Shown here one piece after another: positions 8,115 to 16,207 of a stretch of DNA of 64,000 nt. The stretch's first letter is position 1; each line of letters begins with the position of its first letter. The position numbers were made by a program, and so were the translations under genes. Source of the stretch: Desulfobacterales bacterium (lineage in GTDB: Bacteria; Desulfobacterota; Desulfobacteria; Desulfobacterales; Desulfosalsimonadaceae); NCBI GenBank assembly GCA_034520365.1, contig JAXHNP010000002.1:124001-188000 (forward strand), in the 5' to 3' direction. Under the pieces are notes generated by a model. It was not told the origin of the DNA. It saw only the letters and a program-made list of their open reading frames with translations, and did not search any database.

Positions 8115-8987
8115 TCACGAAGCCCCTTTCGCCCCCTTTTTTTTAGAAGGTTTTGAGTCGCTAACAGAATAGATAAATTCAATGCCAAGCTCTGTCAGCG
8201 CAAAGACTACGACCGTTATTTCTTCAAACTGCAATTTATGCTTGTCTATCAACCCTTGCCTTTGAAGAATCTCAAAGTTTAAAGGGTTATCGTAATAGTA
8301 ACGATCAGATTCATAAGCTGGAATTACAGATGAATCATTTGGTGCTAAAATTTCAATTGTGTGACAAAGGCAGTATGGATCTACCTTTTTCTGCAATAAA
8401 GATAAAGAGAGAGATCCATTTTCTTTAATAGCTTTCCGAAAACCTGCTGCATACCATTTTTCGAGCCAATCTACACCTCTCACAGCTCCATATAAAGATA
8501 ACTGATTTTGAGGAAGAACCCTCCACCTGGGCGTAGCTATCTTTTCAATAAGTATAGCTTGTTCGCTCCCAATGGCGGAAAGAATGTCTGCAAATGCAAT
8601 GGCCTTCACATTTGGATTCATAGCAGTGGAGGCGAGCAAGTTACTCCATTTATCAATCAACTCACTTTTTGGTTCCTCGAGAGAGGATTTCTCTAAAATA
8701 GGTAAAAGAATTTTATTTGGTATCGGATGCTGGGTCGTGCCTGAAAGCCGCAACTTTTCTCGAGCCCTTTGCATAATAGTGATTGCTACCTCCTCTCTCT
8801 GCAATCTAATCAAATCGGCTTTAAGCCCCCGTTTTTCTGAGAATGGTCTAATGATATCAACGAGCGTATCGATGAGCCGCCCAGAAGACTCGGATGGGAT
8901 CTCGGTTTTTACTTCTATCCTCGCCTCTGCTTTAGCGCCAAAGTCGACTTTTACGGATGATTGATCATTATTTCTCTCATCGTTCAT
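8115..8987 (-). CDS. Abi-alpha (DUF4393)-like abortive infection protein
   Basis: I place the start at ATG 8987 (290 residues); the open frame extends further only through the attC site at 9013-9081. After a charged N-terminus the protein has a helical region with GRLIDTLVDIIRPFSEKRGLKADL and then PIPNKILLPILEKSSLEEPKSELIDKWSNLLASTAM, close to the hallmark of the DUF4393/Abi-alpha family, in which an Ile-rich 'LPILE-x-SLE...L-x-WxNLLA' helix pair is conserved. Such proteins are linked to abortive phage infection. It ends 46 nt before the kinase start and may be part of the same cassette, since no attC lies between them. The family call rests on recalled motifs and has not been searched. Confidence 0.72.
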   Translation of the reverse strand: MNDERNNDQSSVKVDFGAKAEARIEVKTEIPSESSGRLIDTLVDIIRPFSEKRGLKADLIRLQREEVAITIMQRAREKLRLSGTTQHPIPNKILLPILEKSSLEEPKSELIDKWSNLLASTAMNPNVKAIAFADILSAIGSEQAILIEKIATPRWRVLPQNQLSLYGAVRGVDWLEKWYAAGFRKAIKENGSLSLSLLQKKVDPYCLCHTIEILAPNDSSVIPAYESDRYYYDNPLNFEILQRQGLIDKHKLQFEEITVVVFALTELGIEFIYSVSDSKPSKKKGAKGAS

Positions 8988-9012
8988 TTTTGATTTCACC
9001 TTTGTTTTAGAA

Positions 9013-9081
9013 GGCCAACGCTGCGGGTCAGGGGCGCTTGCAGCGCAGCGGAAAGCGTCCCCTGCACCCGGCTTGTTAGCA
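9013..9081 (-). repeat. attC-type integron recombination site (site 4)
   Basis: Minus-strand boxes TGCTAAC and GTTGGCC enclose arms CGGGTGCAGGGGACGCTT and CGGGTCAGGGGCGCTT. They pair along their length with two unpaired bases (G and A) in one arm, the diagnostic attC asymmetry. The stop codon of the Abi_C gene (9076-9078) lies within the R'' box. Confidence 0.9.
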
Positions 9082-9899
9082 TCTTTTCTTTTCATCCCAT
9101 GTTTCCAAGATGAATAACGCCATAGTATGTGCAGAGTGAATAGCCAAACGAGCATGCCGGGGTTTAAGTTTGTAGCGTTTGCGCCCCTGTCCATGCGCTG
9201 AACTCGCATGTGTTCTAAAAGCACCAATGCCATCAACCACTGATATAATTCCTGTTAAAATTTTTTTTAAATCATCATCTTCAACTCTACTGGGATCGAA
9301 ACCTAAATCAGCCCTGACTATTTTCCAAAGACTTTGAATATCTTTCTTTTTTGGAATTTCGAGTCCTTCATCTGAAATATATATTATACAAATTGACTCT
9401 AAAATATTACAAGCAGCAGATACAGCCTCTCTGGGTTCTGAATTAATATTTTGAATTGCTCGATTAAATTCAGCTTCAATAGCTGGAATATCTCTTCCTT
9501 TAATAAGATCCGAAAGAGATTTACTTGGTGTTGAGCTACCATCAAAATATATCCACCTGATATGTAACTCAAATTACAACCTTCAATAACTGATATTAAT
9601 TTCTGCTGAAATTCTTTTTCAAGACTTATAGTGGTGGAACCACCAAATGGATTATCATCATTTTCGTTAGGGATTTCCATATAGCTTTCAATCAGTTTAC
9701 CCAGAACTGCTAATGGATTGTCATTCTCCTTATTGATTCTTCGTAGCCATGCCTGAGTTTTGACTGGTTTTGAGCCTTCAGGGGGATCTCCAGGAGCATC
9801 AGCATACAGAAACAAATTATCTAACCCTGCATGTGTTTCAATTTTAGGCATATATTCTGCCATTACAGCTATAACTGGAGCGGGTATTGTTTTTTTCAT
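9076..9899 (-). pseudogene. Abortive infection (Abi_C-type) family protein, single frameshift
   Basis: The gene starts at ATG 9899 (MKKTIPAPVIAVMAEYM) and reads well to about 9548, then must shift by one base to continue as YFDGSSTPSKSLSDLIKG...RDIPAIEAEFNRA and finally HASSAHGQGRKRYKL-KPRHARLAVHSAHTMALF...WDEKKRC, stop at 9076. The last 130 residues, with EAVSAACNILESIC and the RTHASSAHG motif, match the Abi_C (abortive infection C-terminus) pattern. The break is at the run of four A at 9544-9547; one more base restores GYIFDG. It could be a real mutation, slippage-based switching, or a sequencing error. The stop lies in attC site 4, so this is the first cassette in view. Confidence 0.82.
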
Positions 9900-9994
9900 A
9901 TGATTAAAAGGTCATTCTTAAGTGCTAACCATGATTAGACTGCCTAAATGCTCGATGCTAATCGGCAGGCTAAATTTTCATATGCGACATTTCC

Positions 9995-10083
9995 GGCGCA
10001 TAACACCGTTGTGGGCTGTGATATGAAGCAAAATTGAAGCATATCAATTTTGCCAATAGGCATTTTTCAATGTGATATGCGCC
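9995..10083. repeat. Large imperfect palindrome at the array boundary
   Basis: The outer arms GGCGCATAACAC (9995-10006) and GTGATATGCGCC (10072-10083) pair with one mismatch. Inside is a perfect 10-bp hairpin, GCAAAATTGA/TCAATTTTGC, with a 6-nt loop at about 10028-10053. It could be a degenerate attC with a long variable part, a bidirectional terminator, or a recombination structure. The AAC/GTT boxes are not placed as in a true attC. Confidence 0.5.
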
Positions 10084-10407
10084 GTTAATGTTCGTTTTTG
10101 ATATATTGTTTCCGCAAATTTGTTTACTCGGAATATGACAAAGTAAATCATATCAAGAAGGGTGTTTCAATACCAAATTAACGCAATTCATAAGCGAAGG
10201 GTTCTGCTGATATTTCTTCTTAATTGGGGTATGAATGACTGATTGGCCAGTGGGCACCCTGTGCGCTTATGCTTGCGGATGTTATCCTGATCCTTCGATG
10301 AATCTTCGGACAGGCAATCCGACCGGCCGCCACGGATGATCGAAAGGGCAGGTGCCACCTTTGGCCCAATATTTAGATGGGCATCTTATGGGGATTGATC
10401 CGCATTT

Positions 10408-10448
10408 GAGGATTTAAATCCTCCCAATTCCTCCTTTTTCAAAGGAGG
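10408..10448. repeat. Paired short palindromes (REP-like)
   Basis: A 16-bp perfect palindrome GAGGATTTAAATCCTC is followed 6 bp later by the hairpin CCTCCTTT-TTC-AAAGGAGG. There is no U-rich tail directly after, so a classic terminator is doubtful; a dispersed intergenic repeat is more likely. Confidence 0.45.
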
Positions 10449-10621
10449 GGTGAAGCAGTTTTATCCCCAGTGTCACAGCGATCACAGCGGGTCGGGCCAT
10501 GTTAACCTGCTGGATTTTAATATATTCAATGCCATGGAAAGATATTTTCAGGGGCTATTTCGTTTTTTTTACCGCCAGAATCACAAATAGAATAGGTCCG
10601 CAGGATCGAAAAGCCGATATT

Positions 10622-11374
10622 TCAATCCGGTGTTTGCGTAAACCGCCCGGATTCCAGAAAACGGATCACCAGGGAGGCGGTCTTTTCCCTGTGGTGGATT
10701 TCGTTGTGGTTGTATGGCAAAACAATAAAATCATCCAGCCCGGGGTAATACACGGATGCCACTTCGACCCGGCCGTCGTTTTCATTTTCCAGCAGCCGGC
10801 CGAGGGCAAGGTCGTCCTTGTTTCCGGCAATTGCCCCGATCCTGGTCTCCTTCGGGTCGTCAAGCGCAAGCTCGCTGATTTTTTCCGGCTGCAGGGAGTC
10901 CAGGGTGGCAAAGGTCTCCACCAGCAGATCCGATATTTCTCCGGCCATGCCCGCAAGCCGGCTTCCCTGGTTGGGCGCGGCAATGAGTATGGCCCGGTCC
11001 ACCCGCCGGCAGTCCCCGGAATGCGACAAAAAGTAGCGGATCACAATGCCGCCGGTACTGTGTCCCACCATTGCGATGGATTCGTTATCCGGCAGTCCGG
11101 ATAAAAGCTTTCCGACCTTTTTTTCGAAAATCTCTGCGGCTTCCTGCACGTGATCGAATGTCAGGGGCAGATCCACTGTCACGGGACTGTACCCGGCTTC
11201 TTTTAAAAAATCTGCAAGCGTATGCATATCCGCGGGCCCCTTGCTGTAGCCATGCACGAGAACCACGGTTTTTCCGGATACGTTTTCCAGAGCCTTTTTT
11301 TGTGAATACGGCGCGGAGTTTTCGCAGGCGGCAAAAAGTATCGCCAGCAAGAGCCCCAAGAGAAGGATACGCAT
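10622..11374 (-). CDS. Alpha/beta-hydrolase, triacylglycerol-lipase-like lipoprotein
   Basis: A 250-residue protein. The N-terminus MRILLLGLLLAILFAAC is a lipoprotein-type signal with Cys17 as the lipidation site (FAAC is a slightly unusual lipobox), so it should sit in the periplasm on a membrane. The hydrolase core shows the oxyanion strand VVLVHGYSKG, the nucleophile elbow MVGHSTGGIVIRYFL and a late His in YNHNEIHH as the candidate catalytic base; AAPNQGSRLAG is typical of the lipase/acyltransferase group (compare PGAP1-like and EstA-like enzymes). It probably cleaves an ester. It is the last gene of a minus-strand run behind the MscS channel (28-nt gap). Confidence 0.85.
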   Translation of the reverse strand: MRILLLGLLLAILFAACENSAPYSQKKALENVSGKTVVLVHGYSKGPADMHTLADFLKEAGYSPVTVDLPLTFDHVQEAAEIFEKKVGKLLSGLPDNESIAMVGHSTGGIVIRYFLSHSGDCRRVDRAILIAAPNQGSRLAGMAGEISDLLVETFATLDSLQPEKISELALDDPKETRIGAIAGNKDDLALGRLLENENDGRVEVASVYYPGLDDFIVLPYNHNEIHHREKTASLVIRFLESGRFTQTPD

Positions 11375-11402
11375 TGTTGCGTCACCTCATTTGTTGAATT
11401 TT

Positions 11403-12524
11403 TTATGAAAAAGCATTGTTGGATTCCGGCAGCCTTCGAACCCACAGATCCCGCTGCGGAAAGGGGATTTCGATTCCGTTGGCATTAAGCGCGTCGTAAA
11501 CCGCCATGTAGAGTTCATGGGCCACCGCGCCCCTGAGCACGGGACGCTCGATCCAGCACAGCAGCTCAAAATCCAGGCTGGAATCCCCGAACCCGCGCAT
11601 GCGCACGCGGGGCGGCGGATCCTGGCATACCTTGGAATGCGCCTTTGCTGTCGTTTCGAGCACTTCCACCACCTGGTGAACATCAGCGCCGTATGCCACG
11701 CCCACCTTTAGCCGGATGCGGTATTTCATCCACCGGCCGCCGGATTCGTTCATGATCTTGGCATTTGCAATCACGGAATTGGGAATGGTCACCTCCACAT
11801 CATCCCGGGTAAGCAGACGGGTGGAGCGGATGCCCACCTTTGTGACCTCCCCGCGTTCGCCGGAGTCCAGCACCACGTAATCGCCCAGCTTGTAGGGGGC
11901 GTCTGCGATAATAAAAAAGCCGGCAAACAGGTTGGCCAGGGTGTCTTTGGCGGCAAAGCCCACGGCAATGCCGATGATCCCCGCAGAAGCCAGCCATGCG
12001 GTCGCATCGATGTTCCAGACCTGCAGCAGGGCATATGCGCCTGCGGCCACAATTGCCACCGTAAAGATCAGGTCAAACAGCGGCAGGGTCCGCTCCTCGA
12101 CTACTGCGAAGCGGTCCTGGATTTTGCCGAGAATTTCCAGTGCCACATGGCTGGCTTTTAAAGCCGCCCGGATGAGCTGCAAAATCAAAAAGCTCACCAG
12201 CACGCGGGTGATCACAAAAAGGACTTTCTCGCTTATGGGAAGCACGTGAAGCGCCGTAACCAGGCTGATATAGGCCAGCACCAGCGCGGCAACCCCGGCG
12301 CCGATGCGCACCAGTTTCCCGATCAGCTCGGCATCCGTATGCGTGGTGATTTTCAGCCCCCAGAACAGAATAAACGCCCGGACCAGAAAGGCCAGGCCCA
12401 GACCCAGCACCACGATAACAAGGGCCAGAAGCAAAGGGTAAGCAGCCAGCAGATGCCAGATGTTTTCAAGCCAACCCGGAAGCCAGGCTGGCACGGCAAT
12501 GGCAGACGGAGATGTCGCATTCAT
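11403..12524 (-). CDS. Small-conductance mechanosensitive channel, MscS family
   Basis: A 373-residue protein with four or five N-terminal hydrophobic segments (residues 30-190) ending in the pore helix WLASAGIIGIAVGFAAKDTLANLFAGFFIIADAPYKLGDYV (Gly/Ala-packed TM3 of MscS), followed by the beta domain with STRLLTRDDVEVTIPNSVIANAKIMN and a C-terminal alpha/beta domain. It opens when membrane tension rises and lets solutes out of the cytoplasm. Its start overlaps the end of the next upstream gene by a base. The length is a little above E. coli MscS because of an extra TM pair. The call is secure for the family; physiological ion choice is not visible. Confidence 0.93.
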   Translation of the reverse strand: MNATSPSAIAVPAWLPGWLENIWHLLAAYPLLLALVIVVLGLGLAFLVRAFILFWGLKITTHTDAELIGKLVRIGAGVAALVLAYISLVTALHVLPISEKVLFVITRVLVSFLILQLIRAALKASHVALEILGKIQDRFAVVEERTLPLFDLIFTVAIVAAGAYALLQVWNIDATAWLASAGIIGIAVGFAAKDTLANLFAGFFIIADAPYKLGDYVVLDSGERGEVTKVGIRSTRLLTRDDVEVTIPNSVIANAKIMNESGGRWMKYRIRLKVGVAYGADVHQVVEVLETTAKAHSKVCQDPPPRVRMRGFGDSSLDFELLCWIERPVLRGAVAHELYMAVYDALNANGIEIPFPQRDLWVRRLPESNNAFS

Positions 12525-13081
12525 CAGATATGTCCTTTAACCAGGGGGTTTTCGGCAAGGTTGCGGCAGTGGGATCTTACCCTGGATTCAAGATTGGCAA
12601 TGGCATGGCCGCGGTCAAAATCTGCCTGGAGATCATAGGCAATGGCTTCCAGGGGATGCAGACGGTAGCCGGATACCAGGAGGTTTGCGCCGTAGGTTAA
12701 TATGAAATTTTCCACGCCGAGCTCATTCCACTGGATGATGTGGATGAGTTCATGAAAATGGATGGATTCCCGTTTTTGGTGATCGGGCGTAATAAAAAAG
12801 GTGTCCTTGTAGGTAATCCCTTCCGGATCCATGGATTCAAAAAAGGAGAACCCTTCAAGCCCCATTTCATGAAGCGGCGGGGCCTTTACTTGATCCGTGT
12901 AAACGGCATAAGCGCTTTTGAGAATGTGTGGGGCAAAATAAGCGGGCAGGTTGGGAAAGCCCAGATCCGCCACCCGGATTCTCTTTTCCCGATGCGCATT
13001 AATGTAGCCGTCGATCCAGGCGTCGATTTTGGCGATAAAGGGTTTGAGGCTGTTGATGTCGATAGTCATCTCAGTTGTCAA
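12524..13081 (-). CDS. Putative zinc metallopeptidase-like protein with HExxH motif
   Basis: A 185-residue soluble protein with no signal peptide. The segment IHFHELIHIIQWNELG contains HELIH, a possible HExxH zinc site, and a Glu further on (HPLEAIAYD) could be the third ligand, as in gluzincin-type folds. The DNA matches the compact chromosomal genes around it. It overlaps the start of the MscS gene by one base and follows the sensor kinase by 17 nt, so the three may be one transcript. I do not recognise a named family. If the zinc ligands are real it would be a small cytosolic peptidase. Confidence 0.72.
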   Translation of the reverse strand: MTTEMTIDINSLKPFIAKIDAWIDGYINAHREKRIRVADLGFPNLPAYFAPHILKSAYAVYTDQVKAPPLHEMGLEGFSFFESMDPEGITYKDTFFITPDHQKRESIHFHELIHIIQWNELGVENFILTYGANLLVSGYRLHPLEAIAYDLQADFDRGHAIANLESRVRSHCRNLAENPLVKGHI

Positions 13082-13097
13082 TTTTTGTAGAATAAGA

Positions 13098-15044
13098 TTA
13101 AGACGGATTCTGCTGTTGAGTGGCTTGTGCCGGGGCTTTTCTGGGCATGATGACGGTAAAGCGCGTGCCTTCCCCGGGGGTGGATGCCACCCGGATTTCG
13201 CCGCCGTGCTGGTTGACCACCTGTTGGGCGATAAAAAGGCCGAGGCCTGTGCCTTTATGCCCCTTGGTGGAGTAAAATTTGCTGAATATCTGCTGCTTTT
13301 GCTCTTCGTCCATCCCAGCGCCGTTGTCGGTCACGTCAAAGCGCACCTGGCCGTTATCCACCGCGGCTGTGAACCGGACGGCGAATTCGCGATCAATGTT
13401 CGGATCCATGCAGGCCTCCATGGCGTTTTCCAGGAGGTTGACCAGAATGGAGCGGAAGATTTCCCGGTCCGCCTCGAATTGGCCGGCCTGCTCTTCTGCC
13501 TGAAACGTAAACGAAATGTTGCGGGCGCCCATTTTGGGCCGCATCTGCTGGGCCACGTCTTCCACCAGGTCATCGATATCAACGGGTGTCACCTGGAGAT
13601 TCCGCGGTTTGGCGTAATAGAGCACGTCAAGGATCAGCTTGCGGATGCGCTCCTTCATCAATGTGGCCACCTCCAGGCCCTCTTCGATCTCGCCGGGGAT
13701 GTCCTTGTAGAAGCCGCGGTCAATGTGGTAAATGCCCGCATCCAGGCCGGTCAGGACGTTTTTAATGTTGTGGGAGACTACGCTGAACATCAGGCCCAGG
13801 GTGGAGAGGTTGTCCTCCAGGCGGCGTTTTTCCGTGATGTCTTTGAAGATAAGGATGATCTGGATGAGCTTGCCCGTGGCCGTGGTGACCGGGGCGGAGG
13901 AGAGGATCGTAGTAAAGGAGCGGCCGTCCCGGGTCATCATTTCGGTTTCAACGGAGTGGGACTCGCCGTCATCAAGGGTCTTGTAGATCGGGCAGTCCGC
14001 CTCGGAAAAGGTGCGCTTGGTAAAGATGTCGAAAAAGGCGTTGCCGGTCTGATCCCCGAATTCCTCCTTGAAGCGGCGGTTTACCGCGTTGACCCGAAGG
14101 TTTCGGTCGAGCACCGCGATGTAGTCCGGTACTTCGTCAAATAGCTTCTGGTATTTCTGCTGGGTGGTGCGCACCTCTTTTCTGAGCTGTTTGATCTCGC
14201 GGCTGCCGGCCATGACTTCCAGGATGTAGGTCATGCGGCCGTTGTTGTTGTAGATGGGGGCCGTATGGATGATTACCGGCGCCTTGATCCCGCTGGGATA
14301 GCGAACCGCGGCCTTCATGCGCTGGACCATGCCGGTCTGCATGGTCTTTCCCACCGGGCATTTGTCCGGGTCCGCGGCTTTTCCGACGTAAACATCCCAG
14401 CTGTTTTCACCGACCCGGTTGCCGAAATATTTCTGGTAGAGCCAGTCATTGGCCACCACCTTGAGGTCGCAGTTGTGGATGGAGACAAAATAGGGGGTTG
14501 AGTGGAAATACTTGATGCCGTCTTCCACATCCTCCGCGACCTGGCCGATAAAGTGGGAGAGCTTGTCCACCAGCTGTTTGACGATGATGAAGCGCTCCGT
14601 GTCCAGGAGTTCTTCAACCCCGGGCTCGGATGGGTTTTCGGCCGCATGCTCGAGCTTCTGGAGCCGCGCGTTGGCGGTGATTTTGTCGGCTACCCGGGCA
14701 AGCGCGACTTCAAAGGCGGTAACGTTTAGCGGCGTTTCCTGAAATTCCCGGACCTCATCCTTGAACCGGTCCATGATGGATGTGATTTTATCTCTGGGTG
14801 CGGCCAGCATGAGTTCGGCATCCTCGTAGCGTTCCCGGATAACGGCGGCGAGCTTTTCCTGGTCGGCTTCAGAGGTGTCCGCCATGTCAATGATCACCAG
14901 ATCCGGCCGGTAGAACGGAATCTCGCCCACAGCCGGCAGTTCTGCCCGAACGGCATGGAACCGGTGGCCCAGGCGCCCGCTAAGCTCTGATAGGGCCGCT
15001 TCGGTTTCCGGATCGGTATTTATGGCAAGGATGACGATGTTCAT
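13098..15044 (-). CDS. PAS-domain sensor histidine kinase with N-terminal receiver-like domain
   Basis: A 648-residue protein with no clear membrane segment. Residues 1-120 are a receiver-like fold (MNIVILAINTD...PDLVIIDMADT). Two PAS-type regions follow, at about 160-290 and 300-405, the second ending in IILIFKDITEKRRLEDNL. The dimerisation helix has VVSHNIKNVLTGLDAG with His in SHNIKN, an uncommon phospho-acceptor box, then the ATPase boxes LVNLLENAMEACM (N), DNGAGMDEEQK (G1) and KGHKGTGLGLFIAQQ (G2). It should sense a cytoplasmic cue and phosphorylate a regulator encoded elsewhere. A Cys-rich patch in PAS 1 (DKCPVGKTM, NCDLK) hints at a metal or redox signal. Confidence 0.9.
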   Translation of the reverse strand: MNIVILAINTDPETEAALSELSGRLGHRFHAVRAELPAVGEIPFYRPDLVIIDMADTSEADQEKLAAVIRERYEDAELMLAAPRDKITSIMDRFKDEVREFQETPLNVTAFEVALARVADKITANARLQKLEHAAENPSEPGVEELLDTERFIIVKQLVDKLSHFIGQVAEDVEDGIKYFHSTPYFVSIHNCDLKVVANDWLYQKYFGNRVGENSWDVYVGKAADPDKCPVGKTMQTGMVQRMKAAVRYPSGIKAPVIIHTAPIYNNNGRMTYILEVMAGSREIKQLRKEVRTTQQKYQKLFDEVPDYIAVLDRNLRVNAVNRRFKEEFGDQTGNAFFDIFTKRTFSEADCPIYKTLDDGESHSVETEMMTRDGRSFTTILSSAPVTTATGKLIQIILIFKDITEKRRLEDNLSTLGLMFSVVSHNIKNVLTGLDAGIYHIDRGFYKDIPGEIEEGLEVATLMKERIRKLILDVLYYAKPRNLQVTPVDIDDLVEDVAQQMRPKMGARNISFTFQAEEQAGQFEADREIFRSILVNLLENAMEACMDPNIDREFAVRFTAAVDNGQVRFDVTDNGAGMDEEQKQQIFSKFYSTKGHKGTGLGLFIAQQVVNQHGGEIRVASTPGEGTRFTVIMPRKAPAQATQQQNPS

Positions 15045-15145
15045 ATTTTTGCGCTGACTGTCCGATTACATAAATGTGCCGGCAAATTAAGCCAGAAATG
15101 AATATATTATTCAAGTTTAAAATATCAACTTACAGGCTGAACCGC

Positions 15146-15509
15146 TCAGTAAATATCAAGCGCCGGGGAAAGCCAAGCGCCAAAAGGGCTTTTTGGATAT
15201 CTGTCATCATTTGCGGGGGGGCCGCAGAGAAAAACCGGCGCATCGCGGCGGGTCTGGGCCAGCATTTTCTCAAGCTCCGTGCGATCGAGCTGATTGGATG
15301 GCGGCGTGTCTGTTAACACGTGGCTGACATGAAGGCCGGGCAGTCGGGATTCCAGATCTTTGAATGCGTCCGGAAAAATGATGTGTTCGCGGGTCCGGTT
15401 GCTCCAGATCAGGGTGATTTTTCTCTGATCGCCGGTATCCGCCATGTGGCGAAGCATGCTGAGGATCGGTGTGATGCCGATGCCACGTTTGAGATTTCCT
15501 TGCTCATAC
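15146..15509 (-). pseudogene. Remnant of a ferredoxin-NADP-reductase-type oxidoreductase domain
   Basis: On the minus strand, GIGITPILSMLRHMADTG (about 15500-15440) followed by KITLIWSNRTREHIIFPDAF and VFLCGPPA is the NAD(P)-binding half of FNR-like flavoprotein reductases. The FAD-binding half is missing, there is no proper start, and the tail runs into unrelated sequence. The piece lies between the sensor kinase and the DtxR gene and is most likely a decayed gene. Confidence 0.7.
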
Positions 15510-15538
15510 CTATATCCTTTGTTTGGCGGTATAGCTGA

Positions 15539-16054
15539 TTATTTGCCCTGGTTTTTCCCGATTTGCCGATCAAAACTCCGGGTCATACAGTCCTTGCAGT
15601 CCGGTTTTTCGGAGGCCGCCTTTTTCCGGTGCCGGGTAAAGCCCGTCAGCCATTCGGCGTCGGTTCGGGGGCAGGTGTCAATATATTTGATAAAATCCAC
15701 AAGCCGGTCCACCGCCGGGCGATCCATGGCATGCTCCATCCGGCAGGCGTTGTCCTCGGCGGTGGTTTCATCCAATTGAAGTACGTGAATCAGAAAATTT
15801 TTAATGACCCGGTGTCGGCGATTGATTTCTTTGGCAATGGTGGCGCCCTTTCGGGTCAGGGTGATGAAGCTGTAGGGCTCGTAATTGATCAACCCCTTTT
15901 CCGCAAGACTCCTTAATGCCCCGGTCACTGAGCCCCGCAGCACCCCTCTATCTTCTGCAATATCCTTTACCCGGGCGACCTTGTTCGTGGTTTCAAGCTC
16001 AAGAATGGTTTCCAGGTAGTCTTCCAGGTTCTCCGAAAGGTCTGTTTTCATCAT
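15539..16054 (-). CDS. DtxR/MntR-family metal-dependent repressor
   Basis: A strong AAGGAGG sits 4-7 nt before the paired ATG codons at 16054/16051, so I start there (171 residues) and not at the upstream 16108. The N-terminal winged helix (ENLEDYLETILELE, ARVKDIAEDRGVLRGSVTGALRSLAEKGLINYEPYSFITLTRKG) is typical of DtxR/MntR. The dimerisation region has the metal-ligand pattern HRVIKNFLIHVLQLDETTAEDNACRMEHAM. It binds DNA when loaded with Fe2+ or Mn2+. The gene is divergent from feoA-feoB, so control of ferrous iron uptake and itself is the natural inference. The C-terminus carries a Cys pair (CKDC). Confidence 0.92.
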   Translation of the reverse strand: MMKTDLSENLEDYLETILELETTNKVARVKDIAEDRGVLRGSVTGALRSLAEKGLINYEPYSFITLTRKGATIAKEINRRHRVIKNFLIHVLQLDETTAEDNACRMEHAMDRPAVDRLVDFIKYIDTCPRTDAEWLTGFTRHRKKAASEKPDCKDCMTRSFDRQIGKNQGK

Positions 16055-16146
16055 AACGCCTCCTTTAGGCATTTTTACGTCTAAAGTTATGGATACCAAA
16101 TTATTCATATATGCTCAAACAAAAAATAAAAAATTAAAAAAAGATA

Positions 16147-16177
16147 TTGACACCTAATAAAGTTTGGTTTAACAAAC
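16147..16177 (+). promoter_or_regulatory. Predicted feo promoter with DtxR-type operator
   Basis: TTGACA at 16147-16152 is a perfect -35 box. About 10 bp on is the dyad GTTTGGTTTAACAAAC (16162-16177), which would cover the -10 region of the feo promoter. Its place in the divergent DtxR-feoA gap makes it the best operator candidate. No experimental support can be read from sequence. Confidence 0.5.
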
Positions 16178-16207
16178 AAATAAAATGCAAAGCACGGAGG
16201 GAATTAA

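Larger units (their letters stand above)
9900..10621. other. Non-coding stretch between cassette array and chromosome
   Basis: No credible gene is seen in about 720 bp. It holds the large imperfect palindrome at 9995-10083, a perfect 16-bp palindrome GAGGATTTAAATCCTC at 10408-10423, and a hairpin CCTCCTTT/AAAGGAGG at 10430-10448. It would be the place to look for attI or an integrase remnant; I see neither. Base composition rises to the chromosomal level from about 10.25 kb. Confidence 0.6.

Noticed and set aside
8988-9236. N-terminal extension of the Abi-alpha-like frame
   Set aside because: It reads through the attC site and the antisense-frame end of the Abi_C gene; the ATG at 8987 matches the family start.
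9995-10083. Calling the large palindrome a true attC
   Set aside because: The AAC and GTT boxes do not face each other at the stem base as in real attC sites, so it is listed only as a palindrome.
10499-11104. Long plus-strand open frame (201 codons)
   Set aside because: It is the antisense shadow of the lipase-like lipoprotein gene, which has a signal peptide and catalytic motifs.
13029-14144. Plus-strand open frame of 371 codons
   Set aside because: It runs opposite the sensor kinase gene with clear kinase boxes; GC-rich third positions create the false frame.
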